Part shown: one piece after another, positions 1-10,324 of the stretch
Numbering within the stretch: position 1 is the stretch's first letter
Layout of the letters: each line of letters begins with the position of its first letter
Origin: Brevundimonas sp.
GTDB lineage: Bacteria > Pseudomonadota > Alphaproteobacteria > Caulobacterales > Caulobacteraceae
Assembly: GCF_013823285.1 (NCBI RefSeq)
Contig: NZ_PNLV01000003.1
Span: 1 to 64,000, forward strand
Direction of reading: 5' to 3'
Length of the DNA: 64,000 nucleotides
Notes under the pieces: generated by a model
What the model was told of the DNA's origin: nothing
Databases searched by the model: none
Seen by the model: only the letters and a program-made list of their open reading frames with translations
Position numbers and translations under genes: made by a program

Positions 1-101
1 CAACTGGAGCCGGACACCGCGCGGGCGACCTGGCCGGCGTTCTGGGCCATGGCCGGGGCGGCGAGGGAGAGGACGGCCACGACGGCCAGGACGATTCTCA
101 T
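1..101 (-). CDS. Partial small exported protein (N-terminus only, runs off window)
   Basis: Reverse strand from the ATG at 101 reads MRIVLAVVAVLSLAAPAMAQNAGQVARAVSGSS, a signal peptide with an AMA|Q cleavage site; truncated by the window edge. Confidence 0.45.
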   Translation of the reverse strand, partial: MRIVLAVVAVLSLAAPAMAQNAGQVARAVSGSS

Positions 102-159
102 GACGGGACTCCGCGGAAAGCGATCCGGATCATGCAGGATAAGGGCCTAACGTGGAGTT

Positions 160-2961
160 TCAGCCGTTCATCTGGGGCGCGGCGCCGCAGGAATCGCATT
201 CGAAGCCCGCGCCCTTCCTTTGCAGGGCGAAATCACCGCAGGCCGGGCAGGCGGCGGCCATGGGCTGGGCGGGAACGGTGGGCGGCGCCTCGGCGTCCCG
301 TTTCTGACCGAACGGCAGAACCACCAGATTGTCCGGCGCGGCGCCCCGGGCGAAGCCCTTGGAGATGAAGCGAGCGGCGGGCACGGCTTCGGCGTCCCCC
401 CCTTCTCCGCCGCCCAGGCCGTCGGCGTTCAGGGCGTCGGGATCGGCGTTGGCCAGTTCGGAGCGATCCAGATAGCTGACCGCCAGTTCGCGGAAGATGT
501 AGTCCAGGATCGAGGTGGCGGACTTGATGGAGTCGTTGCCCGTCACGCGACCCGCCGGCTCGAAGCGGGTAAAGACGAAGGCGTCCACGAACTCATCCAG
601 CGGCACGCCGTATTGCAGGCCGATGGAGATGGAGATGGCGAAATTGTTCATCAGGCTGCGGAAGGCGGCGCCTTCCTTGTGCATGTCGATGAAGATTTCG
701 CCCAGTTCGCCGTCGTCATATTCGCCGGTGTGGATGTAGACCTTGTGGCCGCCCACGGCGGCTTTCTGGATGTAGCCCTTGCGGCGATCGGGCAGCTTGC
801 GGCGGGTGCGGTCCCGCTCCACCACCTTCTCGACCACCCGTTCTGAAACAGGACGCTCCGCGGCTTCAGATGAGGACGGCGCCCGCCCGGATGCTTCGGC
901 CGGAGGCAGATCCAGCAGCTCGCCGAGCGGGGCGGGGTCCGCAAGGAGCCGGATGGCGCGCGCGCCGGCAAGCGCCCGGCGGGACACGGCCCGCATGGCC
1001 TGTTCGCTGGTCGCGTCCCAGTCCAGGCGCTCCGGTGTGATGTCAGCCAGGTCGCTGAAAGGGGCCACGGCGGCGGCGGCGCCCGCCGGATCAACACCGA
1101 GGACGGCGCGCAACTCGGGCGACCCCTCGTTCCAGTCGTTCAGATCCGGATGACCGAAGGCGTAGCGGGTCGCCCGGGTCCGGTCGTCGTCGCTCACGCC
1201 CAGGTGGGTGAGCAAATCGAAGCCGGGGTTCGCGCGATCGCTGGCGGTCACCCCCAGCACGTCATGCAGGAAGCCGGCGTCCAGCACCGGAAGGAAGGCG
1301 TCCTCCAGCCGCTGGATGGTCGCCAGGGCCGTTTCGACGGCCTGAAGCTCCACATCGGTGAAGCCGAGCGCCCTCAGGGCGCCGTGGTCCAGCCCCGGCG
1401 CCTCGACCAGGGTGCGGCGGCCCAGCAGGTGACGCTCGGCCGCCTCCACGTCGCCGTCCAGAAGCGCAATGGCCGTAACCGCATGGGGCGAGAGCGCGGG
1501 GGCCGTCTCGCCCTCCGCGGTCTCGATCAGGATGCGGTGCGCCGCCGCGCTGTCGAGACGCGCGCCCAGTCGCAGCGCCAGTTCCGCGTCGTCGCAGAAC
1601 AGGCCGATGAGCGCGTGGCGCAGGCCCTGCTTACGCCCGATCTTCAGGGCGTGATCGTACAGCGTCCCGGCCGGTTCGCCTTCGACGCCCAGGGCGGCGG
1701 CGGCTTCGGCGCGCGCCGTGGTGACGGCGAGCGTCTCCTCGGCATGATCGGACCAGGCGGGGCAGGCCCGGATGCGGGCCGCCATGTCCGCCGATGCGGC
1801 CGTGGCCGAGGCGTGGATCAGGGCCGCGCGCCCGGCGATCCAGGCCTGACCGGCTTCGCTGCCGGTCGCCAGGCCCCGCGCCATGACGGCTTCACCGACA
1901 CCGCCCAGGGCCAGGGTGATCTGACGGACGCCGAAGCGCCAGGCTGCGTCGCCGGCCGTGCCGGAAAAGCCGCAGGCGGCCTCGATCTCCAGCGCCGTGG
2001 TCATGAGGCGCGACAGACTCTCCAGCGCCTCGAGGTCGTCTGAGGCCGCAAGGTTGATCGCGGCCGTTGGCGCCGCAACAGCCCCGTCGAGCGCCGCGGC
2101 GTCGCGGGGATTGAACGCCAGGGTGACGCGGCCGGCGGCCAGGGCCGCATCGACCGCCGGCCGCGTCTCGGGTGCGCCGGACGCGGCGAGGGCGCGGTCG
2201 GACAGGGCGACGACCGGCCGCAGGGCAGGGGCCTCGACGAGGCCGATCTCCGGCAGGCGCCCGCGCGCCGCCAGAAGGATGTCGGCGTCCCGCGCGCCGG
2301 CCGCGCGGGCGGCGTGGGCGGCGCGGGCCAGGGCGGGATTGCGCCGGGGGTCGGCGCAGTCGGTGTCAGGACCCTCGCAGCGATCCACTGCGTCGGCGAC
2401 CGCGCCGAGCTTCTGACGCAGGGCGTCCATCGCATCCTGGCTGAGCCGTCTCGTCCGGGCCTCACCGGCATGGCGCCGCAGACGCGCGGGAGCGGCGGGA
2501 TCGGCCAGATCGATCACGTCGCGGTCCGGCGTCTCCTGGCCTTCGTCATCTGCGATCGGATGGATGCGATGGCCCCCGGCGGCGGCCGCGCCCGGAGCGG
2601 CGAGCCCCAGCAGCACGGCGCCGATCAGTTCTTCGGCGAAGGCGCGTGCGACGGCGACGCTCTCGAACAGGCCCAGCGCATGCCCCCAGGCGGCCAGACG
2701 GACGGCCCAGCGTCCGGGCCCGCCGTCGAGCAGTTCGGGCTGCAGGGGCGCGGTCAGGGCTTCGGGGGCGAGGTTGGGCAGGTCGCCCGGCAGATCATCA
2801 GCCCAGTCCAGCCAGGCTTCGATGCGGGCGGAGGGCCAGCCGGCGGGCGCGAGGACGGTCTGGATGCGGTCCGGTCGCTCCACGGCGCGGGGCTCAAGGG
2901 CCACGGCGGCGGCGGAATCGGTGAACCGGGATGAAAAGCGCATCGATGTCTCCGCGGCCAT
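160..2961 (-). CDS. TSCPD-domain protein, degenerate class II (B12-dependent) ribonucleotide reductase-like
   Basis: C-terminus [84 protein letters not shown] matches the NrdJ TSCPD region, followed by a CPACG...CDSCG zinc ribbon; the middle shows weak NrdJ similarity without an NPCGE-like loop. Confidence 0.75.
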   Translation of the reverse strand: MAAETSMRFSSRFTDSAAAVALEPRAVERPDRIQTVLAPAGWPSARIEAWLDWADDLPGDLPNLAPEALTAPLQPELLDGGPGRWAVRLAAWGHALGLFESVAVARAFAEELIGAVLLGLAAPGAAAAGGHRIHPIADDEGQETPDRDVIDLADPAAPARLRRHAGEARTRRLSQDAMDALRQKLGAVADAVDRCEGPDTDCADPRRNPALARAAHAARAAGARDADILLAARGRLPEIGLVEAPALRPVVALSDRALAASGAPETRPAVDAALAAGRVTLAFNPRDAAALDGAVAAPTAAINLAASDDLEALESLSRLMTTALEIEAACGFSGTAGDAAWRFGVRQITLALGGVGEAVMARGLATGSEAGQAWIAGRAALIHASATAASADMAARIRACPAWSDHAEETLAVTTARAEAAAALGVEGEPAGTLYDHALKIGRKQGLRHALIGLFCDDAELALRLGARLDSAAAHRILIETAEGETAPALSPHAVTAIALLDGDVEAAERHLLGRRTLVEAPGLDHGALRALGFTDVELQAVETALATIQRLEDAFLPVLDAGFLHDVLGVTASDRANPGFDLLTHLGVSDDDRTRATRYAFGHPDLNDWNEGSPELRAVLGVDPAGAAAAVAPFSDLADITPERLDWDATSEQAMRAVSRRALAGARAIRLLADPAPLGELLDLPPAEASGRAPSSSEAAERPVSERVVEKVVERDRTRRKLPDRRKGYIQKAAVGGHKVYIHTGEYDDGELGEIFIDMHKEGAAFRSLMNNFAISISIGLQYGVPLDEFVDAFVFTRFEPAGRVTGNDSIKSATSILDYIFRELAVSYLDRSELANADPDALNADGLGGGEGGDAEAVPAARFISKGFARGAAPDNLVVLPFGQKRDAEAPPTVPAQPMAAACPACGDFALQRKGAGFECDSCGAAPQMNG

Positions 2962-3147
2962 GGCGCGAGACTAAGGCCATCACGGCGGCTGCGACAATAG
3001 ATGTGGTTGTATGCGGCTGCTTACCCACAAGATATTGCGAATATTGGCGGCCATCGGAATGCTGGACGCGGGGCAGCGCGGTTTCTATATTCGCGGCCGT
3101 TCAAGGGGCGCGTCGGCGCCCTGATTCCCATCACGAAAGCGTCCCAA

Positions 3148-3552
3148 GTGCTGAACCTGCTGGCCAAGATCTTCACCTGGTGGAACGGGGCCACCATCGG
3201 CACCCTGTTCACCATCGCCAAGCGCGGAGAACTGGTGGGCTCGGATGAGTTCGGCAACCGCTATTACCAGTCGCGGGACACCAGCAGCTATGACGGGCGC
3301 AAGCGCCGCTGGGTGATCTACGACGGCTATGCGGAAGCCACAAAGGTGGCGCCCGACTGGCACGGCTGGCTGCGCTACACCTTTGACGAGCCGCCGTCAG
3401 AGGGCGGCATGGCGCGCCGATCCTGGGAGTTGCCCCACCTGCCCAACCTGACCGGCACGCCCATGGCCTGGCGTCCCCAGGGCTCGCTGGCCGCCGAAGG
3501 CCGTCGTCCGGCCGCCACCGGCGACTATCAGGCCTGGACGCCCGAGGGATGA
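3148..3552 (+). CDS. NADH:ubiquinone oxidoreductase subunit NDUFA12 family protein
   Basis: Probable GTG start gives VLNLLAKIFTWWNGATIGTLFTIAKRGELVGSDEFGNRYYQS...RRWVIYDGYAEATKVAPDWHGWLRYTFDEPP, typical of NDUFA12/B17.2. Confidence 0.88.
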   Translation: MLNLLAKIFTWWNGATIGTLFTIAKRGELVGSDEFGNRYYQSRDTSSYDGRKRRWVIYDGYAEATKVAPDWHGWLRYTFDEPPSEGGMARRSWELPHLPNLTGTPMAWRPQGSLAAEGRRPAATGDYQAWTPEG

Positions 3553-4256
3553 CCCGCCGCGGCAGACTGCTGACGGGCGTGGTGGCCATCGGACTGGCGG
3601 CCGCCGGCATTGGCGTGGCCCAGACCGAGCAGGATCCGCAGGACGCCCAGCCGGTTTCCGAGCAGTCTCAACCGCAGCAGCCGGTGTCCTCCGACCCCGT
3701 CGCCGACATCCTGATCCGGCAACAGCAGGAGCAGGACGCCGCCCGGCGCGCCACCGAGGCTCTGAACCGCGCCCCGCCGGGCGCCCTGATCCAGGCCCAG
3801 CCCCGTCCCGCCGAACCGCTCGAACGGGTCGAGAGGCCCCAGGTCGAGGAAGACGCGGAGCCAGCCCAGTCTGCCGAGGCGGACGCCAGCGCGGGCCCGA
3901 CGACGCTGGAGGAGCCCGGGGAGCCGCCGGCCCGCGAGCGTCGGCCGGTGGCCATCATCCAGGCCCTGGACAAGACCACGGCCGAGACCATGCGCTTCGA
4001 GGTGCGGGTGGGCGGTCCGCCGGTCCGCTTCCGCAACAGCCTGATCTTCACGGCGCGGGCCTGCGAGGTGAACGCCCAGGACGATCCGCAGGAAGAGGCC
4101 GCGGCCTATCTGGAGATCCGCTCCCAGCCCAGCGGCACCAATCAGCCGACGCAGGCGCGTCAGGTGTTCAGGGGCTGGATGTTCGCCTCGGCCCCGGCGG
4201 TCAATCCGCTGGAGCACCCGAACTATGACGCCTGGGTCGTGGGCTGCCGGGCGTAA
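3549..4256 (+). CDS. DUF2155 domain-containing protein
   Basis: C-terminal [36 protein letters not shown]...[27 protein letters not shown]; sits between NDUFA12 and aat as in related genomes. Confidence 0.85.
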   Translation: MTRRGRLLTGVVAIGLAAAGIGVAQTEQDPQDAQPVSEQSQPQQPVSSDPVADILIRQQQEQDAARRATEALNRAPPGALIQAQPRPAEPLERVERPQVEEDAEPAQSAEADASAGPTTLEEPGEPPARERRPVAIIQALDKTTAETMRFEVRVGGPPVRFRNSLIFTARACEVNAQDDPQEEAAAYLEIRSQPSGTNQPTQARQVFRGWMFASAPAVNPLEHPNYDAWVVGCRA

Positions 4257-4885
4257 TCCACAGCCTGGGCGCCGGTCATGGGCCCCATGAAGGCGGCGAG
4301 GTCGGGCGTCAGGTCCAGAATGTCCTTCAGCGCGCGCAGATAGGCGGCCTGGGGCGTCTCGACGAAGCCGAACTGCGACAGATGGCCGGTCATGAACTGG
4401 GCGTCCAGCAGGCGCCAGCCGCCTTTCCTCATCCGCGCCACCAGATGGACCAGGGCGACCTTTGAGGCGTCGGTCGCCCGGCTGAACATGCTTTCGCCGA
4501 AGAAGGCCCCGCCCAGGGTCACCCCATAGAGGCCGCCCACCAGTTCGCCGCCCTGACGACATTCGACGCTGTGGGCCGCGCCGCGGGCGTGGAGGGCCAG
4601 ATAGAGCTCGCGGATCGCGGCATTGATCCAGGTGTCCTCGCGGCCCGGCGCGGGTTCGGCGCAGGCGTCCAGAACCGCCTCGAAATCGGTGCTGACGCTG
4701 ACGGTGAAGCGGTCCTGCCGCACTGTGCGGGCCAGCCGCGAAGACAGGCGAAAATGGTCCAGCGGCAGGACGGCCCGCACCGCCGGTTCGACCAGATAGA
4801 TTTCCGGGTCGTCCCGGCTGTCCGCCATGGGAAAGACGCCCGCGGCATAGGCGGCCAGCAGTTCGTCCGGCCCGAACGGGGGCAT
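4223..4885 (-). CDS. aat: Leucyl/phenylalanyl-tRNA--protein transferase
   Basis: [26 protein letters not shown]...[42 protein letters not shown]. Confidence 0.95.
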   Translation of the reverse strand: MPPFGPDELLAAYAAGVFPMADSRDDPEIYLVEPAVRAVLPLDHFRLSSRLARTVRQDRFTVSVSTDFEAVLDACAEPAPGREDTWINAAIRELYLALHARGAAHSVECRQGGELVGGLYGVTLGGAFFGESMFSRATDASKVALVHLVARMRKGGWRLLDAQFMTGHLSQFGFVETPQAAYLRALKDILDLTPDLAAFMGPMTGAQAVDYARQPTTQAS

Positions 4886-4893
4886 GGCCCCGA

Positions 4894-6246
4894 TCAGCCC
4901 TCGCCCTTCTGGCGTTTGGCCCAGTTCTCCAGCCAGTGGATGTCGTAGTCGCCGGACAGGATGTCGGGCTCGTTCAACAGCTTCTGGAACAGGGGAATGG
5001 TGGTGTCGATGCCGCCCACGACCATCTCGTTCAGGCTGCGCTTGAGGCGGGCGACGCACTCGGCGCGGTCCCGGCCATGCACGATCAGCTTGCCGATCAG
5101 GCTGTCGTAATAGGGCGGGATCGTATAGCCGGCGTAAAGGGCGCTATCCAGCCGCACACCCAGACCGCCCGGCGCGTGGAAGTCGTTCACCAGACCCGGC
5201 GAGGGGGTGAAGGTCTCGGAATTCTCGGCGTTGATCCGGACCTCGATGGCGTGGCCGTCGAAGGTCACGTCGTCCTGGGTGAAGCTGAGCGGCAAGCCGG
5301 CGGCGATGCGGATCTGCTCGCGCACCAGATCGACGCCGGTGATCATTTCCGTAACCGGATGCTCGACTTGCAGGCGGGTGTTCATCTCGATGAAGAAGAA
5401 CTCGCCGTCCTCCCACAGGAACTCGATGGTGCCGACGCCCAGATAGCCGATCTTGCCGATGGCCTTGTTGACCGTCTCGCCGATGGCGGCGCGCTCCTTC
5501 GCCGTGAGGGCCGGGGAGGGGGCCTCCTCCAGCACCTTCTGGTGGCGGCGCTGCAGCGAGCAGTCGCGCTCGCCCAGGTGCACCACATTGCCGTGGCTGT
5601 CGGCGATGACCTGGATCTCGATGTGCCGGGGCTTCTGGAGGTAGCGCTCCATGTAGACCGCGCCGTTGCCGAAGGCGGCCAGGGCCTCGGACTGGGCGGT
5701 CTGGACGGCCTCGACCAGATCGTCGGCGGTCAGGGCCACCTTCATGCCGCGTCCGCCGCCGCCCGCCGCCGCCTTGACGATCAGGGGGAAGCCGATGGCC
5801 CTGGACGCCTCGATGGCGGCCTCGATGGTCTCCACTTCGCCGTCGGAGCCGGGCACGCAGGGGATGCCCGCCTCCAGCACCGTCTGTTTGGCGGTGATCT
5901 TGTCGCCCATGACCCGGATGTGCTCGGGCTTCGGCCCGATGAAGGTCATGCCGTGGGCCTCGACGATCTCGGCGAAGCGGGCGTTTTCCGAGAGGAAGCC
6001 GTAGCCCGGGTGGATGGCCTGGGCGCCGGTGATCTCGGCTGCGGCGATGATCGACGGGATGTTCAGATAGGACCTGGCCGCGGGGGCCGGGCCGATGCAG
6101 ACGCTCTCGTCGGCCAGGCGCACCCACATGGCGCCCCGGTCGGCCTCGGAGTGCACCGCCACGGTGGAGATTCCCATCTCCTTGCAGGCGCGATGGATGC
6201 GCAGGGCGATCTCGCCCCGGTTCGCGATCAGGACCTTGGTGAACAT
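4894..6246 (-). CDS. accC: Acetyl-CoA carboxylase biotin carboxylase subunit
   Basis: [25 protein letters not shown]...GGGGRGMK...[14 protein letters not shown]; next to accB. Confidence 0.97.
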   Translation of the reverse strand: MFTKVLIANRGEIALRIHRACKEMGISTVAVHSEADRGAMWVRLADESVCIGPAPAARSYLNIPSIIAAAEITGAQAIHPGYGFLSENARFAEIVEAHGMTFIGPKPEHIRVMGDKITAKQTVLEAGIPCVPGSDGEVETIEAAIEASRAIGFPLIVKAAAGGGGRGMKVALTADDLVEAVQTAQSEALAAFGNGAVYMERYLQKPRHIEIQVIADSHGNVVHLGERDCSLQRRHQKVLEEAPSPALTAKERAAIGETVNKAIGKIGYLGVGTIEFLWEDGEFFFIEMNTRLQVEHPVTEMITGVDLVREQIRIAAGLPLSFTQDDVTFDGHAIEVRINAENSETFTPSPGLVNDFHAPGGLGVRLDSALYAGYTIPPYYDSLIGKLIVHGRDRAECVARLKRSLNEMVVGGIDTTIPLFQKLLNEPDILSGDYDIHWLENWAKRQKGEG

Positions 6247-6249
6247 GGC

Positions 6250-6765
6250 CTAGTCCTCGAGCAGGACGAGGGCTTCGCCGAATTCCACCGGCTGGGCGTC
6301 GCCCACCATGATGTCGACCACCACGCCGTCGCGGGGCGCCGCGATGGGGTTCATGGTCTTCATGGCCTCGACGATCAGCAGGGTCTGGCCCTTCTTGACC
6401 TTGTCGCCCGCCTGCACGAAGGGCGGCGCTTCCGGCGACGGCTTCAGATAGGCGGTGCCGACCATGGGCGACTTCACCTCTTCGCCCTTGCGCGAGACGA
6501 TGGTGGCCGGGTCCGAGGGCATGGAGACGGGGGCCGCGGCGGGGGCGGGGGCGGGAGCGGCCTGGGCCGGGGCGGCGGCGTACTGCACCGGCGCGGCGGC
6601 CACGGTCAGCTCGCGAGCCACGCGGATCTTCAGATCGCCGCGCTCCACCTCGATCTCGGTCAGCTCGGTGTCATTGAGGATGTCGGCCAGCTGGCGAACC
6701 AGCGCGGTGTCGATCTCGCCCGCCGGATCGTTCGGCAATTTCTTGTCGGTCTTGCTGTCAGCCAT
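6250..6765 (-). CDS. accB: Acetyl-CoA carboxylase biotin carboxyl carrier protein
   Basis: C-terminal biotinyl motif VEAMKTMN; Ala/Pro linker. Confidence 0.96.
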   Translation of the reverse strand: MADSKTDKKLPNDPAGEIDTALVRQLADILNDTELTEIEVERGDLKIRVARELTVAAAPVQYAAAPAQAAPAPAPAAAPVSMPSDPATIVSRKGEEVKSPMVGTAYLKPSPEAPPFVQAGDKVKKGQTLLIVEAMKTMNPIAAPRDGVVVDIMVGDAQPVEFGEALVLLED

Positions 6766-6792
6766 GAGGTCGATGAGCCTTCGTGTGAGTCT

Positions 6793-7257
6793 TTATGAAC
6801 GAGCCGAACCGCCGGCGCGTTCCTGCGCCAGCCGCAGGGCGGCCCTGACCGCCAGCTCGTAGCCGTGCGGGCCGAGGCCCGAAATGACGCCGGTCGCGGC
6901 CAGCGAAACATAGGAATGGCGCCGGAACTCCTCCCGCGCCGCAGGATTGCTCAGATGGCACTCAATGACCGGAATGTCCAAGGTCTTGAGCGCATCCAGC
7001 AGGGCCACGGAGGTGTGGGTGAAGGCCGCCGGGTTGATGACCAGGGCCGAGGCCTTGCCGCGCGCCTCGTGAATCCAGTCCACCAGTTCGCCCTCGTGAT
7101 TGGACTGGCGGAAGACGATCTCGGCGTCGGGCGCGGCGGCGCGGCACAGGGCCTCGATGTCGGAAAGGGTCTGGCGACCATAGATTTCCGGCTCGCGCTG
7201 CCCCAGCAGGTTGAGGTTGGGCCCGTTCAGCACATAGATGATGTCAGATCGGGCCAT
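6793..7257 (-). CDS. aroQ: Type II 3-dehydroquinate dehydratase
   Basis: [21 protein letters not shown]...[17 protein letters not shown]...[16 protein letters not shown]. Confidence 0.95.
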   Translation of the reverse strand: MARSDIIYVLNGPNLNLLGQREPEIYGRQTLSDIEALCRAAAPDAEIVFRQSNHEGELVDWIHEARGKASALVINPAAFTHTSVALLDALKTLDIPVIECHLSNPAAREEFRRHSYVSLAATGVISGLGPHGYELAVRAALRLAQERAGGSARS

Positions 7258-7346
7258 GGGCTCCGCCGCTCGCGATTCCGGGCGGCCTTTTAACTGAACG
7301 CGCGCGCGGGTCAAAGGCTCGCCGCAGAAGAGGTTGACCTAGCGTC

Positions 7347-7544
7347 ATGCGTATCGAAGTCAACGGCGAACCCCGCGAGGTTGAGGCGGGCACCATTCTG
7401 GATCTGGTCGAGACCCTGGGCCTGAACCCGAAGAAGGTGGCGGTGGAGCGCAATCTGGAGATCGTGCCCCGGTCGCTGCACGCAGAGACGGCGCTGGCGG
7501 ACGGCGACCGGATCGAGATCGTCCAGCTGGTCGGCGGCGGCTAG
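7347..7544 (+). CDS. thiS: Sulfur carrier protein ThiS
   Basis: 65 aa ubiquitin-like protein: [26 protein letters not shown]...[17 protein letters not shown] with terminal GG. Confidence 0.9.
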   Translation: MRIEVNGEPREVEAGTILDLVETLGLNPKKVAVERNLEIVPRSLHAETALADGDRIEIVQLVGGG

Positions 7545-7604
7545 AGCCTGATCGGTTGAGGTGGAATCGCTTTGCGATTTCACCGATGCCGTGAATCAGG
7601 CTCT
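7543..7604. repeat. Palindromic intergenic repeat (REP-like)
   Basis: Outer inverted repeat AGAGCCTGAT...ATCAGGCTCT enclosing GTGGAATCGC-TTT-GCGATTTCAC (one mismatch). Confidence 0.7.
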
Positions 7605-7616
7605 CGCTTTAAACTG

Positions 7617-7667
7617 GACCGAAATCTGAGCCCAGTTGGACTGCGTCCAACTGAACCGATTTCGGTC
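7617..7667. terminator. Nested perfect palindrome between converging genes, candidate bidirectional terminator
   Basis: GACCGAAATC...GATTTCGGTC enclosing CAGTTGGAC-TGC-GTCCAACTG, between thiS (+) and the serine hydrolase (-). Confidence 0.55.
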
Positions 7668-7675
7668 TGGGCGCT

Positions 7676-8941
7676 TCACGAAGACGCGGCAATGTCCGCC
7701 GCGATGGCCGCGCGCACGTCACCCCCCACGGGCGCGGACTGGCCGAACTGCTGCAGCATGATGGTTCCGGCCGTGCGGCGCACGGGGTCCAGCCAGCCCT
7801 GGGTGCCCGCAGCGCCGCCCCAGCCGAACTCGCCGGCCGTGTCGCCGTCGGGCAGGCCGACTCCGCCGCCGAATCCGAAGCGGAAGGCGCCGTTCTCGGG
7901 GTTCACCCCCTCGGGCAGGATGTCGGAGCGGATCATCCGGGCGGTCTCCGGCGTCATGACCCGGACCCTGCCCGCGCGTCCGCCATCAAGGATGGTGGTC
8001 AGGAAGGCCAGATAATCGCGGGTGGAGGACACCAGTCCTGCGCCGCCCGCGAACAGGGTGACCGGCTCGGCGTAGGCGGTCTCCGCGACCGGATCGACCA
8101 CCTGCCGGCCGCCGTCGGCGTAGTTGTAGAGGGCCGCGAACCTGCGACGATCGGCGGCGCCGCGCAGGCGCCAGACGGTGTCGTCCATGCCGACGGGATC
8201 GAACAGGCGGCGCTGCACGAAGTCAGGGAAGCTCATGCCAGAGGCCCGCTGGATCACCAGTCCCAGCACATCCAGCGAAATGGAATAGAGGTATTCGGTC
8301 CCCGGCTCGTACATCAGGGGGATGTCGGCCAGGGCCCGGGCCATTTCGTCCAGATCGCGCACCTTGGGCCCGTCGATGTCGCGCGGCGACAGGTTGTAGC
8401 CGGTGACCGGGAAGATCCCCGCGCGGCTGTAGGCGTTGGCCACCGGCTGATCGCCGAAGAAGTGATAGGTGAAGCCCGCCGTGTGGGTGAGCAGGTGCCG
8501 GACCGTCATGGTGCGGGTCGCCGGACGGGCCTCAAGGCCGCTGGTCCTGTCGACCACGACCGTCATGTTCGCGAACTCGGGGATGAATTCGGCGACGGGC
8601 GTATCCAGGGTCAGGATTCCGTCCTCGATCAGCAGGGCGGCCGCCGCCCCGGTGACAGGCTTGGTCATGGAGTAGATGCGCCACAGGGTGTCCTCATCCG
8701 CCCGAGTCGCGCCGTCGAAGTCCAGCGATCCGGCCTCGAGGAACACATCCTGACCGTCGGGCAGGCGCACGCCGATGCTGATTCCCGGGACGTGGCCGGC
8801 CGCCACATGCCGGTCCATGGCGGCCTGGGTCGATGGGAGCAGCCTCGCCGCCTCGGCGGGCGTGATGCCGTTCGCGCAGCCCGCCAGCGTCAGGCCCGCC
8901 CCGGACAGCAACAGATGGCGCCGGTTCAGATGAATGGTCAT
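7676..8941 (-). CDS. Serine hydrolase, beta-lactamase/class C family, exported
   Basis: MTIHLNRRHLLLSGAGLTLAGCANG (lipoprotein signal), SMTK motif (IYSMTKPVTGAAAALLIEDG), YSISLD and HLLTHTAGF. Confidence 0.88.
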   Translation of the reverse strand: MTIHLNRRHLLLSGAGLTLAGCANGITPAEAARLLPSTQAAMDRHVAAGHVPGISIGVRLPDGQDVFLEAGSLDFDGATRADEDTLWRIYSMTKPVTGAAAALLIEDGILTLDTPVAEFIPEFANMTVVVDRTSGLEARPATRTMTVRHLLTHTAGFTYHFFGDQPVANAYSRAGIFPVTGYNLSPRDIDGPKVRDLDEMARALADIPLMYEPGTEYLYSISLDVLGLVIQRASGMSFPDFVQRRLFDPVGMDDTVWRLRGAADRRRFAALYNYADGGRQVVDPVAETAYAEPVTLFAGGAGLVSSTRDYLAFLTTILDGGRAGRVRVMTPETARMIRSDILPEGVNPENGAFRFGFGGGVGLPDGDTAGEFGWGGAAGTQGWLDPVRRTAGTIMLQQFGQSAPVGGDVRAAIAADIAASS

Positions 8942-9047
8942 GGCGAGTCCCCCGTTATCGCTACCGGCCGGACCTTCCACCGGAAAACTGGCGATGTCGA
9001 GCGCATCGGGCTAGGACGGCGGCCACAGGATTCCCAGGAGACACCAC

Positions 9048-9788
9048 ATGTTCAATCTTTCGGGCAAGACGGCGCTGGTGACGGGCGCGACGGGCGGCAT
9101 CGGCGGGGCGGTGGCCCGGGCGCTGCATGCCCAGGGCGCCAGCGTGGTGCTGTCCGGCACGCGCGAGTCGGTGCTGGCCGATCGGGCGGGCGAACTGGGC
9201 GAGCGCGCCTTCGCCGCCGCCGCCAACCTGTCCGACCCCGAATCCGTCGATGGTCTGGTGGCGCGGGCGGAAGAGGCGGCTGGCGCGCCGCTGGACATCC
9301 TCGTGGCCAACGCGGGCATCACGAAGGACGGCCTGCTGATGCGCATGAAGGACGAGGAGTGGGACGCCGTCATCAAGGTCAATCTGGAAAGCTATTTCCG
9401 TCTGGCCCGCGCGGCCGTGAAGGGCATGATGAAGCGCCGCTCGGGCCGCATCATCGGCATGGCCTCCGTGGTCGGCGTCACCGGCAACCCCGGCCAGACC
9501 AACTATGCGGCGTCCAAGGCGGGCATGATCGGCTTCTCCAAGGCCCTGGCCCAGGAAGTGGGCTCGCGCGGGATCACGGTGAACTGCATCGCGCCGGGCT
9601 TCATCGCCAGTCCCATGACCGACGCCCTGAATGACCAGCAGCGCGACGCCATCCTGACCCGCATCCCGGCCGGGCGCCTCGGCACAGGCGACGAGATCGC
9701 GGCGGCGGCCGTCTATCTGGCCTCGGACGAGGGCGCCTATGTCACCGGCCAGACCCTGAACGTGAACGGCGGCATGGCGATGATCTGA
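9048..9788 (+). CDS. fabG: 3-oxoacyl-ACP reductase
   Basis: SDR with TGATGGIGGAVAR, NAGITKDGLLMRMKDEEWD, YAASKAGMIGFSKALAQEVGSRGITVN and C-terminal NVNGGMAMI. Confidence 0.95.
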   Translation: MFNLSGKTALVTGATGGIGGAVARALHAQGASVVLSGTRESVLADRAGELGERAFAAAANLSDPESVDGLVARAEEAAGAPLDILVANAGITKDGLLMRMKDEEWDAVIKVNLESYFRLARAAVKGMMKRRSGRIIGMASVVGVTGNPGQTNYAASKAGMIGFSKALAQEVGSRGITVNCIAPGFIASPMTDALNDQQRDAILTRIPAGRLGTGDEIAAAAVYLASDEGAYVTGQTLNVNGGMAMI

Positions 9789-9979
9789 GCCGGGACCGGT
9801 TCCCTCACATTCCTGTCATGACGGGCTGTTTCCTCCCGTTTCAGGCGTGCTAAACATCAATTCGCGCTACCAGCCACCGGTTCCGTGGGCTATGGGACTT
9901 GCGAAACCAGCGGCTTCGTGACAACGGAGCGCGACCAGAAAGACCGCCACTAAGGCGTATCTAGGAAGGCATTAGATTC

Positions 9980-10219
9980 ATGTCCGATACTCTCGAACGC
10001 GTCCGCAAGATCGTCATCGACCACCTGGACGCCGATCCGGACAAGGTGACCGAAAAGGCCAGCTTCATCGACGACCTGGGCGCCGACTCGCTCGACAACG
10101 TCGAGCTGGTGATGGCCTTTGAAGAAGAATTCGACATCGAGATTCCCGACGACGCGGCCGAGCACATCCAGACGGTCGGCGACGCGGTGAAGTTCATCGA
10201 CGAGAAGACCGCGGGCTGA
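9980..10219 (+). CDS. acpP: Acyl carrier protein
   Basis: 79 aa with [21 protein letters not shown] phosphopantetheine site. Confidence 0.97.
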   Translation: MSDTLERVRKIVIDHLDADPDKVTEKASFIDDLGADSLDNVELVMAFEEEFDIEIPDDAAEHIQTVGDAVKFIDEKTAG

Positions 10220-10247
10220 TTTCGGCTCACGATCAACGGTAATTCGG

Positions 10248-10292
10248 CGGCCGCCGGCCTGTTCCTTTGCGGGACCGACCGGCGGCCGTTAC
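10248..10292 (+). terminator. Putative intrinsic terminator or attenuator after acpP
   Basis: Perfect 10-bp inverted repeat CGGCCGCCGG (10248-10257) / CCGGCGGCCG (10279-10288), then a T-containing stretch. Confidence 0.45.
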
Positions 10293-10324
10293 TGTTTAAG
10301 GCTTGGGTTCTTGAGGAGCTGACC

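Noticed and set aside
4936-6798. 620-aa plus ORF
   Set aside because: Antisense to accC/accB; high-GC frame artefact with low-complexity G/A/V/D-rich translation.
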